From: Quercus robur
Lineage: Eukaryota > Streptophyta > Magnoliopsida > Fagales > Fagaceae
Length of the DNA: 64,000 nucleotides
Direction: 5' to 3'
Assembly: GCF_932294415.1 (NCBI RefSeq)
Contig: NC_065544.1
Location: forward strand, 29,527,210-29,591,209
This document shows, piece after piece, positions 1 through 10,639 of the stretch (positions are counted from its first letter, which is position 1; each line of letters opens with the position of its first letter). The notes beneath the pieces were generated by a model. It was not told the DNA's origin, searched no databases, and was given only the letters and a program-made list of their open reading frames with translations. Made by a program: the position numbers and the translations under genes.

Positions 1-249
1 GAGAAAGATTGTATAGTGCACAGAACCAGATATTCTGGGTTCTTACAGGCCTAATACGCCCCGGGATCCCACGACAGTACGCTCGGGGAGGAATCGCATT
101 TTTGCCTTGAGGAGATTTATGTGACTTGCGCACAACTTGGTTCGTAATCAGCCCCCATTTAGCTGCGGTGAACCAAGCCCAGTCCACCAAAACACAACTA
201 TTTGGCCCAGGATCCTTGGGCCTATATGCTAAAGAAAAAAGCACTCTCA
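1..249. other. Unassigned sequence at window edge
   Basis: Higher GC than the later spacers and not readable as integrase. It contains a short inverted repeat GGCCCAGGATCCTTGGGCC at about 204-222. It may be downstream sequence of element A after a deletion. No gene is supported. Confidence 0.4.
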
Positions 250-640
250 CATTATCTAAGATCAGTGTGTGAGGAACTCCAAACCTGGTGACAATGTTCC
301 TCCAAATGAATCTCTTAGCATCCACATCTCTGATGTTGGAGAGGGGCTCGGCTTCCACCTACTTGGTAAAGTAGTCTGTGCTGATGAGGAGCCATCTTCG
401 GTTTCCTATGGCTTAGGGAAAGGGTCCCACTATATCCAAGCCCTACTGAGCAAATGGCTAGGGGCTAGACAAAGGATTCATAATTCCCCCTGGTTGGTGG
501 ATATTTGGGGCATACCTCTGACATTGGTCACACTTTTTTACATAGTCCTAAGCGGTTTTTCTCATGTTAGGCCACCAGTAACCCTAGGTGAGTGCCTTAT
601 GTGCTAGAGACCTTCCTTTAGTATAACTCCCTCAAATGCC
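250..640 (-). pseudogene. Element A integrase N-terminal part and start of core (truncated)
   Basis: Translating the minus strand across stops gives the zinc-binding region (WWPNMRKTA near 560) and then the core with TDYFTKWVEAEPL (near 380) and RFGVPHTLILDN (near 270). The first two acidic residues of the DDE catalytic triad are therefore represented. Just after the second one the similarity ends, so the glutamate region and the GPY/F C-terminus are missing. I cannot tell whether that is a deletion or another insertion. Confidence 0.7.
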
Positions 641-727
641 CTCATGCAGCTCTTCTAATAAGGGCTCCATGGCTTCTGGGTGTATGCACAACAAATATGG
701 CCCTGGGTAAAAGCACTTGTTCAACTT

Positions 728-1611
728 CTACTCCTTAGACAACCAATAGCGAGGGGCAACTGTACGTACCTTCTCTACCTCACACTTGTCTTTAGACAAC
801 GATTCCTGCTTCAAAAAGGTTACTATGGGGTCCATCCAGCTCGACCCCACATGGAGGCTACACACCCCTATCAAAGATGCCCCTGTAAGACTTGAGGTGT
901 CAATCTCTTTAATGACAACAACTCGAGGAAGACTTGATTCTACTGAAGTGGCCAACATTGCAAGAGAATCTGCATGAGAGTTCTGCCCCCTCGGGATTTG
1001 CTTCAAAATAAAAATCTTAAACTAAGCTCGGGCGTTCCGCACTTTAGCAAGGTATCACTACATTCTTTCATCCTAAGCTTCAAAGTCACCATTGACTTGG
1101 CCCAGGATCAGCCTAGAATCCGAGTACAACTCCACCATTTCTCTTCCTAGCAACTTGACCATAGCTATCCCTGCTATCAAGGCCTCGTACTCGGCCTCAT
1201 TGTTGGTGGCTGAGAATCCTAGTTGTAATGATTTCTCCATTATCAGCTTCTCGGGGGTGATTAACACAATCCCCACTCCTACCCTCTTTCGGTTGAAGGC
1301 TCCATCCGTATAAACTTTCCACGAGGGGGCAACCATGGCTGACAAGACCAATACACTCATAATTGCATTTTCCTTCTCAAGGACACCCTTGAGGAACTCT
1401 ACTACAAAGTCTGCTAAAACTTGCCTTTTATGGCGGTCTGAGGCATGTACTTGACATCATAGTCTCCCAACTTGGTTCCCCACTTAGCAATCCTGCTAGT
1501 GTAATTAGATTTCCTTAGTAGGGCTTGCAAAGGGAGCTGGGTAAGCACCACAACGGTATGGGCTTGGAAGTAATGAGGAAGTTTCCTAGTGGCATGCACA
1601 ATGGCCAACAC
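728..1611 (-). pseudogene. Element A RNase H domains (broken)
   Basis: Two pieces of RNase H. First, 1611-1414 ends the RT-coupled domain. Second, 1360-1073 and 1006-728 form an additional RNase H with WKVYTDGAFNRKRVGVG, NNEAEYEALIAG and YSDSRLILGQVNG, carrying the acidic catalytic positions D, E and D in the usual spacing. A second archaeal-type RNase H is characteristic of Tat elements. A stop near 1070 splits it, and IPRGQNSHADSLAMLA marks its C-terminal part. Confidence 0.8.
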
Positions 1612-1619
1612 TGCCTTTT

Positions 1620-2826
1620 CAAGGGTAGATCACGCGTCTCAACCTCCTGTAGGGATTTGCTAACATAGTAGAAGGGCCTCTGAATTCCGTCCTCGTTCTT
1701 GACTAGGACGAAGCTAACAGCATGTTTGGTGATTGCTAGGTATGCATACAACACTTTCTCCTTATTAGGTCGGGAAAGTATTAATGGATTGGACAAGTAC
1801 TCTTTGAGGTCCTCAAAAGTCATTACACACTCCTCGATCTATTGAAAATCCTTCCACTTGTGAAGCAGCTAGAAGAAAGGACGACATTTATCCGTAAACC
1901 GAGAGATGAACCTGTTTAAGGCTGCTGTCAACCCAGTCAACCTCTGCACTTCCTTGGGATTCCGAGAAGGGTGCAAACTGTTAATAGCCCTGATCTATTC
2001 TGGATTAACTTCGATTCCGCGGTGAGTAATCATGTACCCCAAGAATTTTCTTGAGCTAACCCCAAAAGAACATTTGGATGTGTTGAGGAATAGTTTATGT
2101 TCTTTCAATACTGAGAGTCTCTCCCAAATCAGCCAGATGCTCTTCTACCCTCTTACTCTTAACTACCATATCATCGATGTATGCCTCCATGTTCCTCCCA
2201 ATCTATGTTTTGAACATTCGCGTCACCATTCTCTGATAAGTGGATCCTGCTTTTATGAGGCCGAAGGGAATCACACAGTAATGATAGTTCCCATTTGGGG
2301 CACGAAAGGCTGTTTTCTCTTGGTCGGGCAATGATAGGGGTATCTGATGGTAACCCTAAAAGGCATCCAGGAAACACATCCGAGGATGTCTCACCATGGC
2401 GTCCACCAGTTGGTCAATTCTAGAAATGGGGAAGGGATCCTTTGGGCAGACTTTGTTCAAGTTCATAAAATCCACACACACTCACCACTTCCCATTTTTC
2501 TTTTTAACCACTACTGTGTTGGCTAGCCACTTGGGGTAAAATATTTCCTTAATGGCTTCAGCCTGCTTTAACTTGTTCACCTCTGTCCTAATTGGCTCGG
2601 CATGGTCTTTGGATGATCGCCAAGGGGGCTGCTTATGCGACACAGCATCGAGATTTACATTCAATCGGTGACATGCCAACCCAAGATCAATTCCTGGAAC
2701 ATCATAAGCATTCCATGCAAAAACATCAATGTTTGCCTTTAAGAACTTCACCAACTTTGCCTTTTCCATGGGCAGTAATCGTGAGCCTACTTGGAAATAC
2801 TGCTCCAGGTCCAGCTCTATCATCAC
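1620..2826 (-). pseudogene. Element A reverse transcriptase (broken)
   Basis: The N-terminal part (2826-2482) includes KWLANTVVVKKKNGKW, the start of RT motif 1, followed at once by a stop where the next residue should continue. Further along, reading across stops, the fingers/palm are recognisable: a FLDAF-like segment near 2385, a YHYCVIPFGL-like segment near 2285 and an AYIDDMVV catalytic box near 2180. The connection and RT-side RNase H begin at 1823 (MTFEDLKEYLSNP). At least five in-frame stops are visible. RT copies element RNA into cDNA; this copy is inactive. Confidence 0.85.
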
Positions 2827-2964
2827 TTTTTCTAACTCCTCAGATGATTCTCTTGATGTCTCAGACTGTTGCCCCCCTGTAGACCCCTTTAGTTGCTATC
2901 GGATTGGATCCTTAGTCACCGTGGTTGGACCTGAAGATCGTTGCATTATTGCTAATACCAGGCA

Positions 2965-3495
2965 TTACCTAGCCATGGCCTGATCACCTACCAACTCTCC
3001 CACTCTCCCCTGAGTAGGGTACTTAACCTTCAAATGTAATGTTGAGGATACTGCGCCCACGGCGTGAAGCAAGGGTCTGGCCAAGATAGCTATGTATGGG
3101 GAGAATGCTTCTACTACTATGAAATTAACATGGACCTCCACATCACTGACCTGTATGGGCAGTTTTATCATTCCTCGAGGGATCACCATTTTGCCATCAA
3201 AACCCATCAGCGAAGAATCATACTTGTCCAGGTCCTCAAGCCTTAAGTTTAGCCCTTGGTATAAGTCGGGGTACATGATTTCTACTCCACTTCCCTGGTC
3301 AACCAGTACTCTCTTTACATCATAGCCCTTGATCCCAATAGTAACCACTAAGGCGTCATCTTGTGGTTGAAGGGTTCCCTGTTTATCCTCCTCTAAAAAA
3401 CTCAAGGTAGGGGTGACCACCCTTGCTCTTTTGGGAGTCTGATTTTTGGCTTCCAGGTTAGAGCCCCCCACCACAGACATGACTCTGGAACTCAC
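2965..3495 (-). pseudogene. Element A aspartic protease region
   Basis: Retropepsin-like domain of a Ty3/gypsy pol. The active-site loop reads VLVDQGSGVEIMY where many Tat-type elements have VDNGSSADI, so the D-x-G core is still visible. Downstream residues IPRGMIKLPIQ and IAILARPLLHAVGAV match the flap and C-terminal strands. The frame is open for 176 codons, the longest in element A, and then ends in a stop before RT. A pepsin-like domain of this size is normal when fused to RT. Confidence 0.78.
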
Positions 3496-3502
3496 CCCAA
3501 TA

Positions 3503-4725
3503 TCATCCCACTTCCTGAGTGTCCAACCTGTTCCATAGGCTGATGTAAGAAATAATTGAGTTTCCCTTCCTTCGCCAGCAGACTGAGGTGATCACACAAG
3601 GTCCTGCAATCCTCCGTGGTATGTCCTCTATCTCAATGATAATGGCAGTAAAGGCTTTGGTTTCTCTTGGACGGATCTCCACCCATCCTATTGGGCCACT
3701 TGAAAATGGCTCATTTTTTATCTTCTCTAGTATCTGGTACATCGGTTCTTTAAACAGTGAATTGACCAATTAAACCCCCGCGGATGTCACATGACTAAGG
3801 AAATCTCTTCGAGGTAGATCATTATGATACCCTCCTCCCCATGGATCCCTCTTCTCGGGGAACATTTTAGCTTTACCTTTTCCCTGTGTGTGGTTCTCTT
3901 CTAACCTCTTGTACTTGTCTATGTGATCCATAAGCTGGCGCATGTTCAAGGTAGACTTTATTGTTAATGACTTCCTCAACTCATGCTCTATTGGGAGGCC
4001 AACCTTGAAGGTCCTCACTACCACATCCTCAAAATCTTCATCTACTTCATTGTACGTTTCCCAATACCGGTCAGAGTAAGTCTTGAGGGTCTCCCCCTCC
4101 CTCATGGCCATAGACAACAAAGAATCCACTAGCCTGGGGACTCTACTGTAAGTTATGAATCTAGCACCAAATGCCTTTATCAGCTCGTCAAAGGACCCAA
4201 TTGATCCCTCCTACAAAGCATCAAACCAACGCATGGCGACAGGCCCAAAGCTAGAGGGGAACACCTTGCACATAAGGGCCTCATTGTTGGCATGGATGGC
4301 CATCTTCTGATTAAAGTGACTGGCATGCTGAACGGGATCAGTCCTTCCATTATAAATGGTAAACGTTGGCTAGGAAAACTGATAAGGGAGCCTGGCCTTA
4401 TTAATCCTCCTCACAAAAGGGGATCTAGAAATCTGTCGTAGGGCTTTACTCATAGCATCATTTTCCATGGTGTAATGAGAAGGCCCCTTCCCACATTTGT
4501 TGTAGCCCTTCTCCAACTTGTCCTACTGTGAAGAAGCTGAGTAAGACTCGCTAGGTGGAGTTCTAGACCTACGCTGGTACGAGCGATTATGGCTTCCCCC
4601 TGAGCCCTCACTTGATGGGGAAGATAGGCTTCTTCAATCATGCTTCCTACGCCTTAACTTCCTGCGTAGACGATCAACTTCCTGTTGCAACTTCAATGTC
4701 TCCTGGTCATGTGAAACATGGCTTT
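3503..4725 (-). pseudogene. gag: Element A gag polyprotein (broken)
   Basis: Capsid-like gag of a Ty3/gypsy element. The best stretch (4129-3770) has the Retrotrans_gag pattern, with residues such as MAMREGETLKTYSDRYWETY and a basic segment after it. Upstream to about 4725 the same protein can be followed in pieces, including MRWFDAL near 4230 with an in-frame stop directly after it. The 3769-3503 piece continues towards the protease. The start codon is not identifiable. Identification rests on gag-like sequence plus position between LTR/PBS and protease. It would package the element's RNA; this copy cannot make a full product. Confidence 0.8.
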
Positions 4726-4915
4726 TGGACTTGGAATGACTCTACTCAGTACATTCATTGTGATAAGATCCCACCACAACACTTGAGGTATGTTACCTGT
4801 CTCTCATACGTTCCAAGTTAACAAACTAGTTCTCCCTCTAGAAGCCAACTGACTCCTCCCTATCTTGGCCTACATTAGCCATAAGTACTCAGGATGGATC
4901 CTCCACAACTTGTTG

Positions 4916-4933
4916 TTCCCACAGACGATACCA
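4916..4933 (-). other. Primer-binding site of element A
   Basis: On the minus strand TGGTATCGTCTGTGGGAA lies two bases inside the inferred LTR end. It begins like an initiator-methionine tRNA site (TGGTATC) and continues like the GTCTGTGGG tail found in element B's site at 15484. It may be a hybrid or a mutated site. Confidence 0.55.
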
Positions 4934-4935
4934 AT

Positions 4936-5692
4936 TGTAAGGACCAGAAAAATATGTAGCCTAAGCCCACTTAGAGTAGTGGGTTGTGCCTTTCAACCCT
5001 GGCCCAAATCAATAGAATTTGTAAGAAAAGGGAACGAACAACAACAAAGGGCATTGCCTGAGGACAGCAACTAGGAAAAATAAGGTTTATATTGAGGAAC
5101 ATATGGCTATCCAGCTCTCCACAAGTTCTCCCGAGGAGACTATGTTTGTATAAAAAGTAAATGCTATTTACTCTCCTCTCTCAATGTTCTTTCTTCTCTT
5201 TCCTTTCCTTCTTTTATCCTCCAGCTCCCTTTTTTCCAATGTTCTCTCCTTTTCTTATATACCTCTACCTCCATCATATCTCCACCATCCATTTCTACTT
5301 AACCTCCCTCCTTTTTTAACACTTGTTACCTTTCACATCTGAAGAAGATGGTGGAAGAAGTCTGCCTAGTTGTGGCTTACATTGTTCAGGTCACTTTCCA
5401 TTAATGCGACTGATAAAGCTATTGTTTACCATTTAATACGGATGCAACAGGCTACATCAAGCCAGAAGCATCCCTACTACCCACTGACTTCCACTCTCTT
5501 CAGATCCCATCTCCTACTTAGAATACCGCAGAGAACCATGATTCATTTCTTCTTCTCCTCGAGCGGCTTCCTTCCTTGGGCCCGTGGCTTGCAGCCTTTC
5601 TACGTCAATGCTGCAACCTTTCAACTTCATCCTCGGTCCTCGAGTCAATGCTGTGACCCTTCAACTTCATCCTCGATCCTCAAGCACCCACA
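4936..5692 (-). repeat. 5' LTR of element A
   Basis: Boundaries are inferred. On the minus strand the segment starts TGTGGGTGC and ends CCTTACA, i.e. the TG...CA form of an LTR. It lies two bases from a primer-binding site. Length is about 757 bp. It is rich in C/T on the plus strand and contains a 40-bp perfect-spacing tandem duplication at 5604-5683. The second LTR is outside the window, so the ends cannot be confirmed by comparison. Confidence 0.65.
5604..5683. repeat. 40-bp tandem duplication inside LTR A
   Basis: Two directly adjacent 40-bp units (5604-5643 and 5644-5683), both beginning GTCAATGCTG and containing TTCAACTTCATCCTCG. They differ at only a few positions. The other LTR copy, if recoverable outside the window, would show whether the duplication predates insertion. 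Confidence 0.8.
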
Positions 5693-6740
5693 ATAATAAT
5701 AATAATAATAAAACAAAAAAAAAAAAAAGGTAAGAAAGATATACAATAAAATTTTTAGTTAATGTTTAGCTTTGTCCTAACAAACAGGAATAATATTGTT
5801 ATATTTTTATTACATTGTAAAATCAATAGATGCTTTAAAGAAATTAGTTTAAAAATATTTTAGAAAAATATATAGGAAAAAAAGTAGTTGAATTTTTTGA
5901 CAGATTTTTATATATTTTTTTTTGAAATATAGTATCAAAAAATTTCTAAAATAGTTCAATATTTTTTATATTTTTCATGAAAAATATTTTCCAAAATTTC
6001 TACTTGCAAATTGAATAAAGATTCCTAACTCTAGTTAAGAATATCACCCAATTTTTTTTCAATTATTTCTAGACTGTTGAACTTTTCGGGCAGGAAGAGT
6101 TTTCGTAAAGATTCTATCTGTAATGTATGTCCAATATGATAATGATAAATTTTCCTTTTTTCTGTTTTTTAATTAATGGGGATGATATATAATGATAAAT
6201 TGATAGACTGCGGTACCACAATTTTTTTCCTCTTGAAATGTAGATTTGGTTCTTAATCTTTGAAACTCATATAACATTGTTTCATACATTTATAATTTTC
6301 TTTTTAATTTAGTCTTTATATTTTAGTAACATCACAAACATAGAGGATTTAAGATCATCACATTAACCATAATTTTATAGATCGTGTATATATGAGTATA
6401 TATGCTACTGTTATTATTATTATTATTATTATTGAGGAACATTATTTAATATTTGAACTTATAAACACATGCCCATCACACTATTGGGAAAATTATATAT
6501 AAATGAAAATAAATGTTAGCAACATAGTAGAAACAAATCACAAAAATTTACAAGAAAAATCTTTTCAAAATCATGAGACAAACTCCTAATAATTTCATTA
6601 TTATCAAATCAATTGAAATAAACTTTTTGTAAATGTTTTTGGCAAAAGAAAAATCTTTTTTTTTCTCTCTCTTACACCTACTATTTTTCTTTCACAAACT
6701 GCAACCCTTTGTAGTTTGCACATTTCCCCCTATTTTCTTC
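5693..6740. other. AT-rich spacer, no gene seen
   Basis: Very AT-rich with many poly-A/T runs and a short ATT repeat at about 6411-6434. I see no coding pattern, structural RNA or transposon termini. Confidence 0.6.
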
Positions 6741-6742
6741 TA

Positions 6743-6749
6743 AACGCAC

Positions 6750-6804
<55 letters not shown>

Positions 6805-7076
6805 TGTTCCCATATTACCAAATGGCCGAATGGCCACAATTAATACCTTCAACCTTTTTACCTCTTCTGCGTGTGAGAGACACTCAAAGTCTTTGCCCAA
6901 TAAATGGCAAGAAGACTTTGTGTCTTGCCTTAATGAGACAACTCTCTCTCTCTCTTATGCTATTCTCATATTACCAAATGGCCGAATGACCACAATTAAT
7001 ACCTTTAACCTTTTGACCTCTTCTATGTGTGAGACACACTCAAAGTCTTTGCCTAAGAAAATGGCAAGAAGATAGT
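6743..7076. repeat. 156-bp tandem duplication
   Basis: ATATTACCAAATGGCCGAAT starts at 6812 and again at 6968, period 156. Both copies go on through CACAATTAATACCTT and CTCAAAGTCTTTGCC to ATGGCAAGAAGA. A related word, TGGCAAGAAGACT followed by TGTGTCTTGCCTTAATGAG, recurs alone near 8645, so the unit is part of a dispersed family. Confidence 0.85.
6752..6800. repeat. CT dinucleotide microsatellite
   Basis: About 24 uninterrupted CT units. It sits at the left end of a 156-bp duplicated block, and a shorter CT run (about 6942-6955) occupies the same place in the second copy. The CT tract was therefore part of the duplicated unit and has since expanded in one copy. Confidence 0.95.
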
Positions 7077-7600
7077 GGCAACGCCACGTTGGTCCCAGGG
7101 TGTTTCTAGGAACACCCTGAACTGAAAAAAAAAAAAAAAAAAAAAAAAATTATATATAATAATTAAATTTTTTTTATTTGTTTATTCTTAAAAAAAAATT
7201 TAGGAACACCCACAAATTAAAATTAGGAACACCCTAAAAAAAATATATAAATATGTATATATATATATATATATATTTTATTTTTTCTACTTTCAAGAAA
7301 AAAAAAATTGTAACAGAGCAAGCGAAGCCCACGGATTCTCCAAAAAAAAAAACAACGGACGGCAAGCCCAATAGATGGTAGCAAACCCAGTAACCCGCGA
7401 ATTCTCCAAAAAAAAAAAAAAAAAAGCCTTTAACCTATTATACTGTAATCACAGACGCAAGTCACGCAACAACCACGGATGACAACAACCAATGGAACGA
7501 ACAGAGGAGATCACCCGCCAGATCGATTAGAGTCAGGGTTTCGAGGCGGAGGTTGTGGCGATGGTTGTCGTGATTGTCAATGACGGAGGTGGAGGCCATG
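7077..7600. other. Low-complexity spacer with dispersed AGGAACACC repeats
   Basis: Contains an imperfect palindrome AGGGTGTTTCTAGGAACACC near 7098, two more AGGAACACC copies near 7202 and 7226, long A runs and a TA repeat near 7255-7275. A run of short ORFs follows, but without conserved motifs. Confidence 0.5.
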
Positions 7601-7611
7601 ACATAGAATTG

Positions 7612-7655
7612 CAATTGCGATTGTGATTGTGATTGTGATTGCGATTGCGATTGCA
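7612..7655. repeat. Hexanucleotide repeat GATTGY
   Basis: Roughly seven units of GATTGT/GATTGC on the plus strand. On the minus strand this reads as Ser-Gln repeats in one frame and Asn-Arg/Asn-His in another. Both open frames over it (7462-7724) are explained by the repeat and are not supported as genes. Confidence 0.85.
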
Positions 7656-8041
7656 GTAGCACGAGTGAGAGTAACTGTTTTGGTTTATGGGAATGAATAG
7701 GATAGATAGGGAAGAAAGAAACAAAGTTAGTGGATGGGTGGAGTAAGTGTGAGTGACGTTGATTTGCTTCCTGATTATGAGAACCGCTGGATTAGAATTG
7801 GATTGGATTAATAAAAACTAGAGGATTTTGTGGAGAATCTGGAGATTAGTTTGTAAAATGACTCGGCCCAGTAGAGAATTTGCATCTTGGTCATATACAA
7901 AGGCCCAATTACCTAAACCCAACCCAATCTCTAACAAAGTTTTATTGTACCTTTTGTTTCGGCCCTTTCGGGGGCAATTTTTTTTTTTTTTGGTAATAAA
8001 AGATTAGAAATAGCCCAAGATCGAGTTAATATTTCGGCTAC

Positions 8042-8330
8042 CTAAGCTAATTCTAGCAAGGGCGAGAGCATTAGCAATCCTATTAGTTTCCCTGTAAGTT
8101 CCCTGTAAGTATGTAACAGTGTTGAGGTTTTACTTCCTAGAAAGCTTGAAAAATGATCCTGCAACCATCCACAATTAGCTGGGTTAGGTAGCAGGTACAA
8201 GAGCAATGACTTTAGTAGCATCCCCATTGACAATTAAATTTGAGATATTAATATTGAGTGATTTAGCCATAGATAATACATCACTTAAGGACTAAAGTTC
8301 AATAAGAAGGTTGGTGGAACTAATAATTAA
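8042..8330 (-). pseudogene. Possible RNase H-like (LINE-associated) fragment
   Basis: Reading the minus strand with interruptions gives a faint pattern of the reverse-transcriptase-like RNase H domain of plant LINEs: an acidic NLIVNGDATKVI-type strand, a central GWLQDHFSSF segment and a C-terminal helix rich in N-R-x-A-x-x-L-A near 8060. The visible open frame is 63 codons. The match comes from recognition only and is weak; it could be chance. Confidence 0.3.
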
Positions 8331-8339
8331 TAATGGGAG

Positions 8340-9320
8340 AAAGCAACTGATAAATAATAATTAATAATTTAATTAATCAATATTTTATATAAGAAAAAAA
8401 AATTAAATTATGTTAGGTAATACAACAATTAATAATTTTATAATTAATAAAACAACAACATAACAAATTATAGTTTATAAAAAACAAACAAATTAATGAA
8501 ACAACTAAACAACAATACATTTGGAAAATATTCCTGGAGATGCTACTGGGAAAAATTATGTTTCTTAAGGGAACACATTGAAAAAAATTCTTGGAATCAC
8601 TCCTGCAAAAAGACTTTTTATTTTATTTTATTTTTTTGATATCTGGCAAGAAGACTCTGTGTCTTGCCTTAATGAGGTGCCTAATGGAGTGTGATGAGCT
8701 GGACAACAATGGTGCCATGCACTGCACCCAACACTCACTCCACCAATCAAAGTCTGGGTAAAAAGAACGTAATAATACTTGTCAATAATGAATAGTAAAT
8801 TACAAAGAATTAGATAGTGAAAATATTTAGGGTTGTAACAAATTGGTCACGTGACATAAGTGTGACTTCCTTAAGGTAAAGTGTGAAGAACTAAACGACA
8901 TGTAGTAATAGACACATTTTATTTCTTAGTTCCAAAGCTGTAGTTGTTTACGCAAAAACTCTAGGCAGTAAAGGATCAGGCTCTTCTCCCTCCTCTTTGA
9001 CAGCTTAAATGCATTATGTTCCAAGAATTAATCTACCTAGCATCAACAAAGTGCGAGTATAGAATTTATTAAGTAGATGCATAAGCTTCAGAATATGCTG
9101 TGAACTATGAAGAACCAGTGTTGCTAACAGGGCTTATGAGAGATTTGCGAAGAATCAAATTCTCATTAACTTGCTTAATGATACAGGGGATTGATCCTTA
9201 TATAAAATCAGAGGCCAAGTAACTAACTTAACAACTATAACAGCTTCTTAACAGAAAAACTAAAAGCTTACACGTGCCCTGCCTCTTCATGCCCTGAGTC
9301 TTGATGCTTTGACCTCTGAT
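8340..9320. other. Spacer, no gene seen
   Basis: AT-rich. Includes a segment near 8640-8690 related to the 156-bp duplication at 6.8-7.1 kb. No coding exon or transposon end is recognised. Confidence 0.5.
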
Positions 9321-9332
9321 AGGGCAAGATGA

Positions 9333-9473
9333 CTAAGCGTCGTGGTTTTCTGATTTACTAGTTGAAGATGTTGATGCAATAATTGGACGGGTAAGAAAGG
9401 TTGGCACAGGAAACTTTGGTTCGAGAATGGGTAATGCAACTTCAAAATCAAGCACATGAATGGCTTTTCTCCT
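9333..9473 (-). pseudogene. C-terminal tail of a lectin receptor kinase (remnant)
   Basis: A 47-codon frame ending in TAG. It reads KAIHVLDFEVALPILEPKFP and then VPTFL, which is the characteristic end of the kinase domain and tail of lectin receptor kinases of the same class as the upstream lectin ORF. It is in a different reading context from the lectin ORF and has no start codon. It is best explained by deletion of about 1 kb (transmembrane segment plus most of the kinase) between the two pieces. This is inferred from family architecture. Confidence 0.75.
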
Positions 9474-9533
9474 TTCCCTTCACGACACTTTTCCCTATAC
9501 CAACACCAAACCAATAATTAAAATGCATGCACC

Positions 9534-10415
9534 TTAACTCGGGCCCACCACCAATTTTGTCTCTTTATTCTTCTCCACAGAAGTTGCTGGCGATTGCTGA
9601 ATCGTAGAAGGTGATGTCGATTCAAAAGACCAAGTGGAAAGAATATGCAACTCAGAAATCAATCCTGTCGAAGCTGAGAACCCAAATTCAACCGATTCTG
9701 GTAAATGATCTGTCAAATTAATTACCGAAGAAAGGTGCTGTTGAATAGTGGTGTTATCATGACTGAAACCAGTGAAGGTAACGCTTAAATTTTGCGTACT
9801 GGAATCGTAATTGATACTTGCACTATATGTTCTATTCTCCTTAATAGTACAATACCATGGTGTAGAGACCTGAGACGACATGTTGTTGATATTGATACCA
9901 ACGTGTTCACTAACTGAATTCGGCAGATCAAATTCTACATTTTGAAATGTATCAAACTCCACTGCAACAAATTTATTTGCAGCCAGGAAAATGGGTTGTC
10001 CCATTTGATCGCGGCTCACAAGGCCGAGGCCGGCGCCATCTGTTGGTCTAGGAGCAGGGAAATTTGGGGTTGAGAGGAAGAACGTGATCCCATCTGAATA
10101 TCTGTCTTTACCTTGAGAATCGATGATGAAGGAGAAGTTGGAAGTGAAGCTGGCCACTTTTCCTGATTTCTCGTCCCAAAGATGCATCTGCTTTGAATAT
10201 GTGGCTCGACCCCAGTTGTCCACTTCATCTGGCGTGAGTTGGATCCCTGAACCTGATATCGTAGCGTTTCCTGTTGGGATTATAGTTTTGTTTTTGATTG
10301 TTTGACTGAAATCGGTGTAGTTGAAGAATATCTGAGTTGCACAAGGGTTTATGAGCAAGAGGAAAATGCTTATTAACAAGTAGATAATACGGAGCTTCGG
10401 TGCCTGGAAAACCAT
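9534..10415 (-). CDS. L-type (legume) lectin domain protein, kinase-less remnant of a lectin receptor kinase
   Basis: An intact 293-codon frame. Residues 1-28 form a signal peptide (hydrophobic IIYLLISIFLLLI core, then NPCATQ). The rest, to about residue 270, is a legume-lectin beta-sandwich: IFFNYTDF at the start, DGITFFLSTP, KFVAVEFDTFQNVEFD with the metal-site region, HVGININ, and VEFGFSASTG near the end. Several N-x-S/T sites suggest glycosylation. The protein should be secreted or apoplastic. In class IX-type lectin receptor kinases the sequence after TKLVVG would enter a transmembrane helix; here it reads GPS and stops. A relic of the kinase C-terminus lies 60 bp downstream (9333-9473), so the gene is an internal-deletion derivative. 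It may still make a soluble lectin, or be a pseudogene. The start is the first ATG, directly before the signal peptide. Confidence 0.85.
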   Translation of the reverse strand: MVFQAPKLRIIYLLISIFLLLINPCATQIFFNYTDFSQTIKNKTIIPTGNATISGSGIQLTPDEVDNWGRATYSKQMHLWDEKSGKVASFTSNFSFIIDSQGKDRYSDGITFFLSTPNFPAPRPTDGAGLGLVSRDQMGQPIFLAANKFVAVEFDTFQNVEFDLPNSVSEHVGININNMSSQVSTPWYCTIKENRTYSASINYDSSTQNLSVTFTGFSHDNTTIQQHLSSVINLTDHLPESVEFGFSASTGLISELHILSTWSFESTSPSTIQQSPATSVEKNKETKLVVGPS

Positions 10416-10568
10416 GGCTAGAGAAAGTGGGTTTGGGGCTTATTTGAGGTTTGCCAATTGTTATCAAATATGATAGGGATTGGACGGCTACGACATCAAC
10501 CTGATATACCATCCTTCTTCAAAATTATTGTCTCAACTACAAGTCAATATATATTATACTGCTTATTT

Positions 10569-10584
10569 CTATTTCTATTTCTAT

Positions 10585-10625
<41 letters not shown>

Positions 10626-10631
10626 TTTTTT
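10569..10631. repeat. TA repeat followed by T tract
   Basis: TA units (about 10586-10608) run into about 23 T's, upstream of the lectin gene's start. It is a simple repeat, and the frames over it are artefacts. Confidence 0.85.
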
Positions 10632-10639
10632 CCCACGTC

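Larger units (their letters stand above)
1..5692 (-). mobile_element. Element A: decayed Ty3/gypsy (Tat-like) LTR retrotransposon, partial
   Basis: Read on the minus strand the order is 5' LTR (4936-5692), primer-binding site, gag, aspartic protease, reverse transcriptase, RNase H and integrase. The pol order RT-RNaseH-INT is that of Ty3/gypsy. The domain sequences resemble the Tat lineage, including a second, archaeal-type RNase H. Every domain carries in-frame stops or frame changes, so the copy is dead. The integrase stops being readable near position 255, and the 3' LTR is not in the window. The five bases after the LTR (ATAAT, 5693-5697) are the candidate target duplication, but the partner copy would lie left of base 1. 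Confidence 0.88.

Noticed and set aside
269..607. 112-codon plus-strand frame
   Set aside because: Opposite strand of the element A integrase region; no protein features of its own.
7462..7724. Ser-Gln-rich and Asn-His-rich minus-strand frames
   Set aside because: Both are produced by the GATTGY hexanucleotide repeat; nothing conserved outside it.
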